A stretch of 64,000 nucleotides of DNA from Isoetes taiwanensis (GCA_021234155.1 JAJEKV010000058.1:1791060-1855059), one strand, 5' to 3'. Shown: positions 19,225-30,686, numbered from the stretch's first letter. The notes: generated by a model not told the origin, from the sequence alone. A program made the numbers and translations.

Positions 19225-20975
19225 TATTAACTAAGGGCCAGAATATGTAAAACTAATCTATATTTCCTTTGTTGGTATGCATCAACAATATGCTTGTAGC
19301 ATCAAACTATAGTACAATGAAGCTAACACAATAGTATGCTTGGACCATCAAACTGTAGCACAATGAATGCTTATACCAATGCGATGGATCTACAAGTGCA
19401 TCATCAAATTGAATGTGCAATTCTATTCTCCAGAGTGTATCATCAAATTGTGTTTTGGATCTACTTAGGGCATAATGTTTGAGAAGATAACGTAACGATT
19501 CTTACCATAATAGAAAAAAGGATACAGATGCCAGAACATGTGAAATGAATCTATATTTCCTTTGCTGGCACGCATCAACGATATGCTTGTAGCATCAAAC
19601 TATAGCACAATGGAGCTAGCACAACATCAACTTAGGGCATAATGTTTGAGAACTATAGCACAATAAAACTAGCACAACATCAACTTAGGGTATAACTATA
19701 ACACAATGAAACTAGCACAACATCAACTTAGGGCATAACTGACTAAAATTATTTAAAAGCATTTTAAACTAAAACGGAAAAAGGGTGTGTGTTGCTGATA
19801 GTCTGGAATAAACAACGCTAAAAAGTCCTATTATCGGTGGGATTATCACTTGAACGGTCTTAAAGTCCTGATAGTCTTAAATGTGCAGGGATTGTCGCGT
19901 GAACAGTCTTAATGTCATGATAGTCTTAATGTGCAGGGGCACAAGCTGTGTTTTTTGCAGGGCAGTTCCTAGCTAGTGATTGGCTAGCCACACAAGTCTC
20001 TACTGTAAAAGCCAGTTTGTTAGGCGAAGTTTATGCAGCAATTTCATTACTTAATGCAGCGATTATGCATGTCCATAGCATGTCTTACATTTATCTCGAC
20101 CTTAAGGCATTAAAGGCATTCTTCACGAGTTTAATTAACTTTATTATTTAGTGCACCTATATCTGTATTTGACACAACGCCAATTGATAGAATTTTGACT
20201 CGGGTATAATCATACGTGTATTAATCATATACATCCACAGCCATTTTACGAGCCACTGATTGGAACAACACAAACAATTTTGCCCTCCTACACTATGAGG
20301 GGACTAGAGGAGCTTGGTAGACATTTAATAGGTAAGGACAAAACTCCATTGCTGAATTTTTTTAAAGTTTACTACCTTTTCTTATCTGCTCCTGCTAGGC
20401 TTCAACTACTTAACTATTGTATTGCTCCTCAAAAATGATTGAGCAGCTCTAGGCTTTATTGCTCCTAAAAAAATGATTGAGTAGCTCTATAGGGCTTTAT
20501 ATTACCGAGGGCCTCTTGGACTCCTTCTGACCAACGACTCTTACCATGATAGAAAAAAGGACATGGATGCCAGAACATGTGAAATGAATCTGTATTTCCT
20601 TTTTTTGGCACGCATCAACAATATGCTTATAGCATAAAACTATAGCGCAAGAAGCTAGCACAATATCAAATTGTGTATGCAATTCTATTCTCTGGACGGT
20701 GTGATCCATAGACAATTTTGTCATGTCGGGTTATACCGATGATCTTTGGATTATATAGGGTTATACCAATGATCTTTAGATCTACTTAGGGTAAGATCAA
20801 CGATCCTTCTGACCAATGACTCTTACCATGATAGGAAAAAGGACATGGATGCATGCGAGAACATGTGAAATGAATCTATATTTCCTTTGTTGGCATGCAT
20901 CAACAATATGCTTGTAGCATCAAACTATAGCACAATGAAGCTAGCACAACATCAACTTAGGGCATAACATTTGAG
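19225..20975 (+). repeat. Four dispersed direct copies of a ~120-150 bp repeat
   Basis: The text CCAGAACATGTGAAATGAAT followed by CTATATTTCCTTTG and CAATATGCTTGTAGCATCAA recurs at about 19,225-19,345, 19,500-19,640, 20,537-20,660 and 20,815-20,965, with a few percent divergence. Between 19,620 and 19,740 a ~50-bp unit (CTAGCACAACATCAACTTAG) is repeated three times. No coding content. Confidence 0.85.
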
Positions 20976-21167
20976 AAGATAAAAAGAGGGGACCGTCAAG
21001 ATAGGCGCCCAAGGCTTTGCCTCAAGCGAGGTGTGCTCTGCAGCCTCGCGGGAAGACCTTCTCGGCTCCAATCCATCATCCGGTTGAAGGTAAATCAATG
21101 TTGTTTCCTATATGTGCTCAAATTCTCGAAGACCCATTCCGGTGGGATATTTCATTAATCCTATATT

Positions 21168-21350
21168 GCATCAGGACTAGTAGGATGCATTTTGTGCCAG
21201 GAAATTGCATTCAGCATTTGCTTTCCTAATCCGAAAGCTATTTCGGCCTCTTCTCATAGCATCAGTACTAGGTAGGACGAATTTTGTGCCAGGAAATTGC
21301 ATTCGGCATTTGGTTTTTTAATCTGAAAGCTATTTAGGCCTTTTCTCATA
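21168..21350 (+). repeat. Tandem duplication, two units of ~91 bp
   Basis: Units 21168-21258 and 21259-21350 share TTTTGTGCCAGGAAATTGCA and GAAAGCTATTT-GGCC with a few substitutions. A third unit begins GCATCAGACT at 21351 but diverges at once. Confidence 0.85.
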
Positions 21351-21714
21351 GCATCAGACTATGAAGGGCGCATTTGGTGAATATGGCAGGATTCCTGCTG
21401 TCCTTCATTCTAATGTATAGTTCATCTGATTTACAGGACGTGGAATGGTTGTAGAAACATACAGTCATGGCAAAACAGTTTTCGAACAGCCATAACTAGT
21501 AGCAAAATATGTACAGATAAGACACCATTTTGCCATTCAAGAAATGTCAGGGAAGGGCTGAAGCTTAGGTTAAAAGCTCCCCTGATTCTTGGAAAACAAG
21601 CTATGTAGCTACAAAATGCCTTTTTAAAAGAAAGTTGGTGGATAATGACAACCTTATGAATAGCTTTGGAGAGAGGCTAATTGAATTAGCATCTTTTTAA
21701 AATAAAAATCAAAG

Positions 21715-22335
21715 AGGATGCTGAAGAATGTCTGTGTAGAAGACGGAAAGGAGTAAAAAGGAGCTGCATGTGAAACTTCTAGTCGCCAATGAACAGCTTG
21801 AAATGGCCCAGGCTGTGATAGAAGAGCACAAAATGGATTTCTCTAGAAGGTCGCAAGGTAAGTATCTGTTCCAAAGATAATGCATGTGGTTTATTAGGTT
21901 AATTGAATTCTGATGTGCAGTGTTGCCAGGCTGCAAAAGATAGTGAAATTCAAGCAGACTGAAATAAAAGGGTGATAAAATGTTTAGAACAAATTGTGGA
22001 GGGATTCTAGAGCACTGGAAAATCAGGTATATGAAAGAAAAACTAGCTTGTTTTCTCAAATACTCATATCTCTGGAGAGAGGACCTTGAAAGGGAGGTAA
22101 ATAGGCTAACAAACCCGCAGATTCAACGAGGCAGAGATGAAAAGAGCTCTGAATATTTTCTTAACTTTTCATTTTTATAGATGGTTATATACTATGTGTT
22201 TATTCATGACATCTCTAGGGAACCATGGGTGAAGCAGAGCCTCGGCAGCTGTTACTCGGCAGCTGTTACTGGTTGTTGATGTTGTGAGTGAACTAGAGAA
22301 AGAAGTCTTTGATAAAGATGAACAGGTGGTGTTCC
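21715..22335 (+). pseudogene. Coiled-coil gene fragment, several exon-like pieces
   Basis: Plus-strand pieces look like small exons. KKELHVKLLVANEQLEMAQA-VIEEHKMDFSRRS ends at a strong donor GCAAG|GTAAGTATC near 21,857. A piece AAKDSEIQAD-NKRVIKCLEQ after TGTGCAG (near 21,920) has one in-frame TGA. ERDLEREVNRLTNPQIQRG lies near 22,078-22,135. QLLLVVDVVSELEKEVFDKD lies near 22,250-22,325. Heptad-like Leu/Glu/Lys spacing suggests a coiled coil. This looks like a decayed or captured host gene; no family name can be given. Confidence 0.35.
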
Positions 22336-24060
22336 ATACCATGATTTTCTACACGGTGCCTGACATGTGACAGATACAATCTTTAGAGCTTCGGCAGATT
22401 TAGGTTCCCAATTGTTTGCTTGTACATTGAACAAAATAATTTACCGTGGACGACCTCGAAATTTTCACAGTATAACTTTAGTATAACTTTAGATAGATAG
22501 ATAGATAGATAGATAGTATTTTTAAGTAGAATGCCCTTAAATGCCCTTATATTTGAGTATTTATAAAAATGGCCCTCAAATTTTCAACTTTTTTGGTTAT
22601 CACCAAAAAAACCAACTTTCAGCGGCACAACAAGATTCCTTTAGTAAATAAAACAAGGGCATTGATATGTAGAGCTATGTGGCAAGTGATAGGCATGTGT
22701 CTTATCCTAAAACTGCCACGAGAATTAGGTTCTACATGGTACTATTTTTGTAGCTTTCTGTTTTCATTTTGATTTTTGTGTTCCCTAGTTTCTATAGTCC
22801 TTCTATTGGGTTCGGACTTTATGACCCCCATGAACCTTGTGTCCTCACGTGGTCTCAGTGGACGCTATCTAGTGGACGTTAAACTATTTATCCGCTAAGG
22901 CGCAGACAAACTCTTTAGTCTTCCTTTCTTATTGATAACTTACTTTCTTTGCTTTTTTTGCATGAACCTGGGAAATACATGTTCCAAATAATTCTATGAA
23001 CTCATAACTATCTAAATTGGATGACTAAGATATAATCTGAAATTAATGATCCATGTTTATTATCCAATGTAGGCTCATCATCCCTTTAGGGTTGCCCGAA
23101 GCGCAAACACTAGGGGCGGTATATGAGGTTTTGAAATATTCATAACAATCTTCTGCTTGGATGGTAGATCTTTGCTTGCTGTAGATTTTGATCGCCCATT
23201 TCTTACTATCGCTCATTTCTGACCATTGATCACTGTAATATTCCCTCTATTATTCCTCACAGAGCATTGTCGATCGTTTGTTGACTCCATGATGGGGTCA
23301 AACTGCCATTTCCACATCAGCATAAGATTTATAAACCATTGGCACGAGTCAACATACAGCTGAGTCACAAATACTCATGCAAAAGAGGGGACTTGAACCC
23401 CCTGCCAAAAGAGGCAAACCCAAGATCACATCACATGTCTGTACACATTTGAAAAACATGCACATGAATTCTATGCACTACATATTCCTACAAAATTCAG
23501 TCTGATTCGGATTTTCCCACCTTGCTTTGTCTGTTGTTCAGAAATTTGTCTCGTCCTTTACCACTGTCTCCAACCATTCGAACAAATCTACTCCTTCTGC
23601 CTGTAAACCTTCTCACAGCAAAACATTATGTCACAACAAAACATTATGTCCAGCCATGTTTTCCTCTTTCTATTGTTGTTTTAACAGTCTGCTCCAAAAT
23701 TTTTTGCATGACATAGGGCACAAATGACAGTGGCTCCTTCAATGTTATCCAGCTCCTCACTCTACCTCCAAATGCAGCACAACATGCATCTGCATAAGCA
23801 CAAGGACTGCCCTGCACATAATCCAAGCATGTCTATGATGAAGTGCTATCTTTGCACAAGTTTGCAGCCACGACATGACTCCAGAAAGCACAACTCAGAT
23901 CGCACATGCACTTTTACCATAAAATATGTAGCATAATAACAGGGGGTTTTCTTTGTGTTTTTGTACGCTTTTCACTAAGGTTTTCCTATGATTTCGTGAT
24001 GTATTCAAATGGATGTACTAATGCGTACATCTAGAGTGCACCATTTCTGAGCCATTGATT
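22336..24060. other. No gene recognised; (AGAT)7 microsatellite at 22,490-22,516
   Basis: AT-rich sequence with short frames lacking motifs. A seven-unit AGAT repeat lies at 22,490-22,516. GGGGACTTGAACCCC at about 23,387 resembles a tRNA T-arm/B-box but has no tRNA around it. The phrase GGATGGTAGATCTTTG at about 23,158 recurs at 32,998, so it belongs to a dispersed repeat. Confidence 0.5.
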
Positions 24061-24078
24061 TTAGCCTTTTTTTTTTCA

Positions 24079-24151
24079 ATGGTCAACAACCAATGGCTCA
24101 CAACAAAAGCCCGTGCGATGGTCAACAACCAATGGCTCACAACAAAAGCCC
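24079..24151 (+). repeat. 39-bp tandem duplication
   Basis: ATGGTCAACAACCAATGGCT followed by CACAACAAAAGCCC occurs at 24079-24112 and again at 24118-24151, separated by GTGCG. Confidence 0.95.
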
Positions 24152-24376
24152 TCTTTTTGTGTGTGTGGTGCATAATGGGCACATGAAGGGCTTGAAGGGC
24201 GCATGTAGTGCAGTTTCCCCGCCGGCAACACATTTCTTATCATAACTTTTGATCCAGAGCTCTGTTTCAGATGATTTTTATTGTTTTGGAAAGCTCTCTC
24301 CGAGATCTTTTTGATAGTGTATGAAACACAAACCATTAACATCCAACATATAAAAATTAAATCCCCCAACACATAA

Positions 24377-24418
24377 CAACCAACACATAACAACCATTGA
24401 CATTAACAACCAACACAT
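24377..24418 (+). repeat. Outer part of foldback-element left arm (split by Copia)
   Basis: ACCAACACATAACAACCATT and the following AACAACCAACACAT match the reverse complement of 30,645-30,686. The arm resumes at 30,221 after the Copia element, so the insertion divided it. Confidence 0.85.
24414..24418 (+). repeat. Target-site duplication CACAT (left copy)
   Basis: CACAT directly precedes the 5' LTR (TGTTAGAAAT). The same five bases follow the 3' LTR at 30,216-30,220, as expected for Copia integration. Confidence 0.9.
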
Positions 24419-25131
24419 TGTTAGAAATATGGTCATGTAAATCTTTCTGCTTGCAGCTGAACTTAGAGATGGAAGTCAAATGCATATGGTTAACCTAAGT
24501 TCAGAGGTGTTGGATAACTTGCTTAAGGAGCATTGAATGATAAGCTTATGGTGACATGAAAACAAGAAGCACATAAGTTCGTTTGAAGTTTAAAAGGTTC
24601 AATGGTTGTAAGTCGAAATTATCTGTGCACGTATGTGGGATAATTCGTAAGTGTCGGATTTCTGCTAGCAACGCCTGTGGGATATCTCAGAGCCACCGCA
24701 ATCTAAACTTAGAACTTCTATCCTAACTAAACCGACGGAGCACAGTACAAATACGAATGATTCGTTGCTAACCGATGAGCTGACTGCAGACTGTATGCAC
24801 GGAATAAGCTTTCACGTTTAAAGGTTTGTATTTGATGCAGAAATGAGATTGCTACAGTGTTTGATGCAATTCCATAGCTACAGTAAATCTCGAGCATTAA
24901 TGACTATGATTATGTACTAAGGTTGATATTCTTGATATATTGCAAGGGATTAGGGACCATATTGTGGCTCCCTTGCATTCATAGATTTCCTTAGGAAGTT
25001 TGTGTTTTAATTCAACCAAGTACTAGTGGCATTGATCATAGAATCATTTAAGGTTATTAATTGAGTTAACTTCTCAAACTTGCAGTGTTTGCTCAAATTG
25101 ATAATATCTAGTTAGACTCATAATTTCAACA
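24419..25131 (+). repeat. Copia 5' LTR
   Basis: 713 bp, beginning TGTTAGAAATATGG and ending CATAATTTCAACA (TG...CA ends). It matches the 3' LTR almost exactly, except for two clusters near 24,738-24,805 and 24,855-24,880, including a 10-bp-class length difference. Confidence 0.95.
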
Positions 25132-25132
25132 G

Positions 25133-25150
25133 TGGTATCAGAGCCAGGTT
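25133..25150 (+). other. Primer binding site, initiator tRNA-Met
   Basis: TGGTATCAGAGCCAGGTT lies one base after the 5' LTR. It is the usual plant Copia sequence complementary to the 3' end of initiator tRNA-Met, where minus-strand DNA synthesis starts. Confidence 0.93.
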
Positions 25151-25163
25151 GGCTTAAGGAATA

Positions 25164-26693
25164 ATGTCTACTAGATTTGCAGTAAATTTGTTAAATCAAA
25201 TTGAAGTTTTCAAGGGAGACACTGGATTCCAAGTCTGAAAGGAATCTATTAAGTCTGTTCTGGAATTTGAACACTTGTGGCATCTTGTAGATGGCAGTCA
25301 AGATGGAGCAACTAGATCTGCTAGTTCTGCCAGTTCTGCAAGTCCAGGTACCAGCTCAAATAATCCAGGGGGAGGGAGTGAAACTCCAGAAGGTCCTAGA
25401 GCATCTTCAACTCCTGTTGTTGCTGTGGCAGCTGACACTAAAATTATGGAAGCTCAGCAGATAATTCTGAGTAAGGTAGGTACTGCACTTAAGTTGAGAT
25501 TAAGAGGACTAAAGCCACATGAAATGTGGCAGTACCTTATAAGTCAATATGAGGTAAAGAGTTCATCCCAAATAGATTTGTTGGAAAAGCAATTAAGGAA
25601 ACTAAAATTATTTGATAAGGATGATCTAACAGATTTTTTGGAGAAATTTGATTCTATTGTGGCAGATCTTGAAGGAGCTGGGAATGTTTTAAGTGAACAA
25701 TACCAAATATTGGCATTGTCTAGGGCCGTCTCTCACAACACTCAGCTTGCAACATTAGTGAGAAATATAGCCACCTCAAAGGAGCATGCTTTGAGGATTA
25801 TTCGTACTGAATTTGAGCAGTCCAGAGGTATTCAAGATGATGATCAATCTCCAGAGGTGCTGCTTGCAAGGAAGCAGAAAAGAGGAGGCAGTTCCAGCTT
25901 TGCAAAAGATAGATTGGGGCCCTGCTACACTTGCAATCAATATGGACACCTTAAAAATGAATGTCCAAATGAAGGTAAGCAATTTAGATGCTTTAATTGT
26001 GATGGTAAAGGTCACATATCTGCAAATTGTCCAAGTCCCAAGGGTATTGGGGGAAAAGGGAGAGGTCGAGGTAGAACTCAAATGGATTCAAAAAGGGGAA
26101 GGGGGAGATTTAGAAGAAACACTAGTGTGAACATCATGGAAGAGGCAAATGAAGAAAATCCTGATGACCTTGAGGTAATACATGCTCTTAATGTTTCTCA
26201 AGAGTTTAATAAAAGTGATAACAAGTTTCTCATTATAGATTCAGGAGCAGAAAGATCAGTAGTACATGATGTGAAGATTTTAAAAGAATGTAAGAGAGAG
26301 AATGGTCAAGTTCAGCTTGGAGATGGTGGGGTGCAGAAAATTAGAGACTCTGGGATTTTGGAATTGTTTGATTTAAATGGAAAAAGTGTGATACTTAAAG
26401 AAGTTTTGTGTGTTCCAAATCTTGTGAGAAATTTAATCTCAGTTTGCCAACTTGTGGATCTTGGATACAAAGTTGTTTTTGAAAAGCTTGAATGCAAAAT
26501 ATATCTTCATAACATTTTGAAGTTTATTGGAAGGAGAGTAGGAAATTTGTTTGGCTTTGACAAAGATCATATTTTGTCTATCAATCTTGTTGAATGTCCA
26601 TCAAAGACAACTTGGCATAATAGATTATGTCATACCCATTATGCCAACATTGATTTGCTTATCAAAAACAAGTTTATAACAAAGAAAGGGTGA
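25164..26693 (+). pseudogene. Copia gag, protease and pre-integrase region
   Basis: The ATG at 25164 starts MSTRFAVNLLNQIEVFKGDT. Codon 25 is TGA (25236-25238), where related elements have Trp. The same frame then runs 472 codons from 25275. In that stretch, UBN2-type gag is followed by two CCHC zinc knuckles (CYTCNQYGHLKNEC, about residue 217, and CFNCDGKGHISANC, about 240), the aspartic protease motif LIIDSGAERSVV (about 321), and the pre-integrase HNRLCHTHYANID (about 447). A stop at 26691 comes from a small insertion in AAAGGG-TG-ATGG. Gag packages RNA and the protease matures the polyprotein. Confidence 0.9.
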
Positions 26694-27061
26694 TGGAAAA
26701 TTGCTATGTCTTTGGTTGCGCCAACTTGGTAAGCAATCAAGACTTGCATTTAAAAGCAAATGGAAAAAGGGCTAAAAAGAATTTTAGATCTTATACACAC
26801 AGATCTATGTGGACCTATCAATGTCACAGGAATAGAAGGACATAGGTACTTTATGACCTTCATTGATGATTTCAGCAGAAGAACAAGATGTTATCTGCTG
26901 AAGAAAAAAAGTCAAGCTTTTGAAGCCTTGAAATTATTTATAGCTTTGAAGCGAAATTAGAAACCGAAAAAAAAGTTAAATGTATAAGATCAGACAGGGG
27001 GGGAGAATATTTATCAAAGGAATTTAAGTGGTATTGTGCTAATCGTGGTATTAAAAGACAG
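26694..27061 (+). pseudogene. Copia integrase core, broken
   Basis: Frames give the Cys-rich end of the zinc-binding region (CQLGKQSRLAFK-like, frameshifted near 26,720), then LDLIHTDLCGPINVTG (first catalytic Asp at about 26,800), RYFMTFIDDFSRRTRCYLLK, and after another shift near 26,950 CIRSDRGGEYLSKEF (second Asp). The third acidic residue lies in the next block (VAERKNRTLL). At least two frame changes separate the parts. Confidence 0.85.
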
Positions 27062-29002
27062 TTGACTTGCAGATATTCTCCACAACAAAATGGAGTAGCT
27101 GAAAGGAAAAATCGGACTCTGCTCAATGCTGTTCGTTCAATGTTAAAATACTCTGGCTTACCAAATTTCTTATGGAGTGAAGCTTTGAAAGCAGCAGTAC
27201 TTATTCAAAACATATTGCCCTCTGTAAGTACAAAAGGTACAGTTCCTGAAATGATGTGGTCAGGTAAAATTCCTGCTTATGAACATTTAAGATCATTTGG
27301 TTGTTTAAGTTTTGTTCATACCCCTGAAGAAACTAGAAAAAAACTTGATGATCGAGCATGCATTGCATATATGGTAGGCTATGACTTGCATTCAAAGGCT
27401 TACAGATTATATGATCCTGCTCATAGGAAAATTTTGATTAGCAGAGATGTAGTGTTCAATGAAAGCAAATTCTATCGAGCAATTCCTAATATTAATGATG
27501 ATAATAATTTGGAGGCTAGTCAAACAAATCCTAATGTGAAAGAAACAGCTGAGCATACTGCTCAGACTGAGGTTGGAATGCAGGACACAATAGGAATTCT
27601 TGACAGTGATAATGAAGATGGAGATGAAGGTACAAGTGAACCACAAGATGCTGAGAGTGTGTCAGAGTTTGAACATGCAGTTAAACCTGCATTACCTGAG
27701 GAAGAGATAGCAGAACCTGAAGCTGCTGACCCTGCTGTGGCAGAGCCTGAACCTGCTATGCCCATGACAAGACCAAAAAGAAAAACTAGGAGGACTGAAG
27801 CACAAATCTTGGCAGATGAAAGCAAACTTCAACTAGAGTTGCATGGGAGAACTGAAGAAGGTAAAAGTAAAAGGCATCAGGGCAGCAAAGGTGAAATTCA
27901 TTCTATATTTGATATTCTTATCTTAGAAACTGATAAGCTGCCTAGTAATTTTGAAGATGCTATTAAAGGCAGTGATTCAGAAAATTGGAGGGAAGCTATG
28001 GAAAATGAGATGCAATCTTTCAAAAGAACTGAGACCTATACAGTAGTTGACAAGCCTTCAGGTAAAAATGTTGTTGGCAATAAATGGATCTTCAGAATAA
28101 AACCAGGTATTGATGGAAAATCAAAGAAATTTAAGGCAAGGCTGGTGGCACAAGGTTTTACTCAGAAGAAAGGATTAGATTTTGATGAAACATTCTCACC
28201 ATTGGTAAAAATTAATAGTTTGAGAATGCTATTAGCTATTGCAAACTCATGTGACATGGAAATTCATCATATGGATGTAAGCACAGCATTTCTTAATGCA
28301 AAACTTGAAGAAGAAATCTATTTGAAACCTGCTCCAGGATTTGAGGAAGAAAAAGGGAAAGTGTGGAAATTGAACAGGGCGGTTTATGGATTGAAACAAG
28401 CACCAAGGGAGTGGTACAAATGTATGGATAACTATCTTCTAGAACAAGGTTTTGAAAAATTAAAATGTGATGGAAACTTGTACAGATATAATGATGGGAA
28501 GCAGTGGTGCATTATAGCTCTCTATGTTGATGACAATATCATGGTTGCAAATGACAAATATGTCTTGGCTCAATGCAAACATCTGCTCAATAAACGTTTT
28601 CAAATGACAGATTTAGGTGAACTGAAGAGATTTCTTGGGATTGAAGTGTACAGGGACAGAAAAAATAAACTGCTGACATTGAGCCAGCAAACTCATATTC
28701 TGAATATGTTGAAGAAATTTAATATGAGTGATTGCAACATAGCACAAACTCCTTTAGTACCAGGGCAGAAGATCTCAGCTAACATGTCTCCAAATTCAGA
28801 GGAAGAAAAAAAGAAAATGGAGAATGTTCCTTATAGGTCACTGATTGGCTGTTTGTCTTATGTAGCAAATTGCACAAGACCAGATATAGCTTTTGGAGTG
28901 AACTTATTGAGCAGGTACAACAATAACCCTGGTTTTAGAACATTGGACAGCGCCAAAAAGAATCCTGAGATATTTGAAGGGTACCTTAGATATTGGCATT
29001 AG
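27062..29002 (+). pseudogene. Copia integrase C-terminus and reverse transcriptase (646 codons)
   Basis: Long open block. Residues 1-25 hold the last integrase catalytic region (CRYSPQQNGVAERKNRTLL, Glu in VAERK). About 60-140 is the integrase C-terminal part (SFGCLSFVHTPEETRKKLDD, ISRDVVFNESKFY). About 165-260 is an acidic/Pro linker ending RPKRKTRRTEAQ. From about 310 on is the reverse transcriptase: NKWIFRIKPG, MDVSTAFLNAKLEEEIYL at 404, AVYGLKQAPREWYKCMD, catalytic LYVDDNIMVA at 487-496, and PYRSLIGCLSYVANCTRPDI. The frame is lost near 28,950, just before RNase H. Confidence 0.92.
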
Positions 29003-29516
29003 ATATAACTTCAGATGAGCTTAAATTAAAGGCCTATTGTGACTCGACTGGGCAGGTGATCTAGACCAAAGAAAATCCACATCGGTTATGTGGTTTTGCT
29101 AGGAGGTGCTCCTCAGTAGCTTGAAGTGCAAAAGCAAGGAAGTATAGCCCTATCTAGTCAGGTAAGCTGAGTATAATGCTGCAACCTTGCTTACTAAAGA
29201 GGTGGTATGGGAAAGAAGACTTCTTGATGAACTAGGGCTAGAACAAACAGAACCTACAATAATCTTTTGTGATAGCACAAGCTGCATAGCCATGTCCAGA
29301 AATCCTGTGTTGCATGAAAGATGCAAACATATAGAAATGGAAATTCATTTTATACGAGATATGGTTGAAAGGAAACAGGTACATCTTGCATATGTCAGTA
29401 CAGTCAATCAAATGGCAGATCTTCTAACAAAAGCTTTACCACTTGGAAGATTTAAAATTCTGAGAGATGTTGTACAGTATAATCACAGGAAAGATTACAT
29501 GAAGGGGGAATGTTAG
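29003..29516 (+). pseudogene. Copia RNase H, frameshifted at its start
   Basis: Frames before 29,187 give fragments of the RNase H start (KAYCDS and AGDLDQRKST in different frames). The frame 29187-29516 reads LTKEVVWERRLLDELGLEQT, IIFCDSTSCIAMSRNPVLHE, RCKHIEMEIHFIRDMVERKQ and ADLLTKALPLGRF, the typical Copia RNase H end. It stops inside the first bases of the 3' LTR. Confidence 0.9.
29500..29510 (+). other. Polypurine tract
   Basis: TGAAGGGGGAA ends immediately before the 3' LTR TGTTAGAAAT and would prime plus-strand synthesis. The array elements carry a similar purine run (GAAGGGGGAA on the minus strand). Confidence 0.92.
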
Positions 29517-30215
29517 AAATATGGTCATGTAAATCTTTCTGCTTGCAGCTGAACTTAGAGATGGAAGTCAAATGCATATGGTTAACCTAAGTTCAGAGGT
29601 GTTGGATAACTTGCTTAAGGAGCATTGAATGATAAGCTTATGGTGACATGAAAACAAGAAGCACATAAGTTCGTTTGAAGTTTAAAAGGTTCAATGGTTG
29701 TAAGTCGAAATTATCTGTGCACGTATGTGGGATAATTCGTAAGTGTCGGATTTCTGCTAGCAACGCCTGTGGGATATCTCAGAGCCACCGCAATCTAAAC
29801 TTAGAACTTCTATCCTAACTAAACCGACGGAGAACCTGATTAAAAATCTGAATGATTCGTTGCTAACCGATGAGTATCATTGCCGTAGATGCATGCGGAA
29901 TAAGCTTTCACGTTTAAAGGTTTGTATTTGATGCAGAAATGAGATTGCTACAGTGTTTTAGCTACAGTAAATCTCGAGCATTAATGACTATGATTATGTA
30001 CTAAGGTTGATATTCTTGATATATTGCAAGGGATTAGGGACCATATTGTGGCTCCCTTGCATTCATAGATTTCCTTAGGAAGTTTGTGTTTTAATTCAAC
30101 CAAGTACTAGTGGCATTGATCATAGAATCATTTAAGGTTATTAATTGAGTTAACTTCTCAAACTTGCAGTGTTTGCTCAAATTGATAATATCTAGTTAGA
30201 CTCATAATTTCAACA
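29511..30215 (+). repeat. Copia 3' LTR
   Basis: 705 bp, TGTTAGAAAT to ATTTCAACA, followed by the target duplication CACAT (30216-30220). It differs from the 5' LTR mainly in two short clusters, at about 29,832-29,895 and 29,955-29,965. Confidence 0.95.
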
Positions 30216-30220
30216 CACAT

Positions 30221-30346
30221 AACTACCATTGACATTAATTAACACAACCATTGGGTCCAACACATTTAAATTAAAATCCCCCTTAAACCCCCTTTGGTTT
30301 GGGTGCATATTCACACGGGGGGTGACGTAGGGCAGTGAGAGCCCTC
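30221..30346 (+). repeat. Inner part of foldback-element left arm
   Basis: AACTACCATTGACATTAATT through CCCCTTTGGTTTGGGTGCAT to GGGCAGTGAGAGC is the reverse complement of 30,523-30,645. Together with 24,377-24,418 it forms one ~168-bp arm. Confidence 0.9.
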
Positions 30347-30522
30347 ATAATTGTATTTTGCACGTACGAAATCAACACCATATAGTATTCCGCTTGAAAT
30401 CTTATAGTATTTTGCGAATCTTGTTATACAGTATAGCAAATTTTGTACTTGCATACCCCACAAACGAGGAACTTTACGTACATTGTAGATTAAGGAATAA
30501 GGGGTGAATATGCCTATCCAAC
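30347..30522. other. Foldback-element centre
   Basis: About 176 bp of non-coding sequence between the arms, with no recognisable open frame. The element is therefore non-autonomous, MITE-like. Confidence 0.7.
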
Positions 30523-30686
30523 AGCTCTCATTGCCCGGAGTCACCCCCGTGTGAATATGCACCCAAACCAAAGGGGGTTTAAGGGGGATTTTAATTTAAA
30601 TGTGTTGGACCCAATGGTTGTGTTAATTAATGTCAATGGTAGTTATGTGTTGGTTGTTAATGTCAATGGTTGTTATGTGTTGGTTG
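30523..30686 (+). repeat. Foldback-element right arm (intact)
   Basis: This arm mirrors the two-part left arm. Its outer end carries two copies of TGTCAATGGT-(A/T)GTTATGTGTTGGTTGT, a short internal repeat also present on the left. The arm is uninterrupted, which gives the pre-insertion structure. Confidence 0.9.

Larger units (their letters stand above)
24419..30215 (+). mobile_element. Complete Ty1/Copia LTR retrotransposon (5.8 kb), frameshifted
   Basis: LTRs of 713 and 705 bp, a PBS, a purine tract and a CACAT target duplication delimit a full element. Internal order is gag, protease, integrase, reverse transcriptase, RNase H, which defines Copia. Near-identical LTRs imply a recent insertion. 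The coding region has one in-frame stop and several frame changes, some at homopolymers or CTG/CAG sites and possibly sequence errors. It is related to, but distinct from, the family forming the array from 34.8 kb on. It sits inside an older foldback element. Confidence 0.95.

Noticed and set aside
23385-23402. tRNA gene suggested by GGGGACTTGAACCCC
   Set aside because: Only a T-arm-like hairpin; no acceptor, D or anticodon arm could be built around it.
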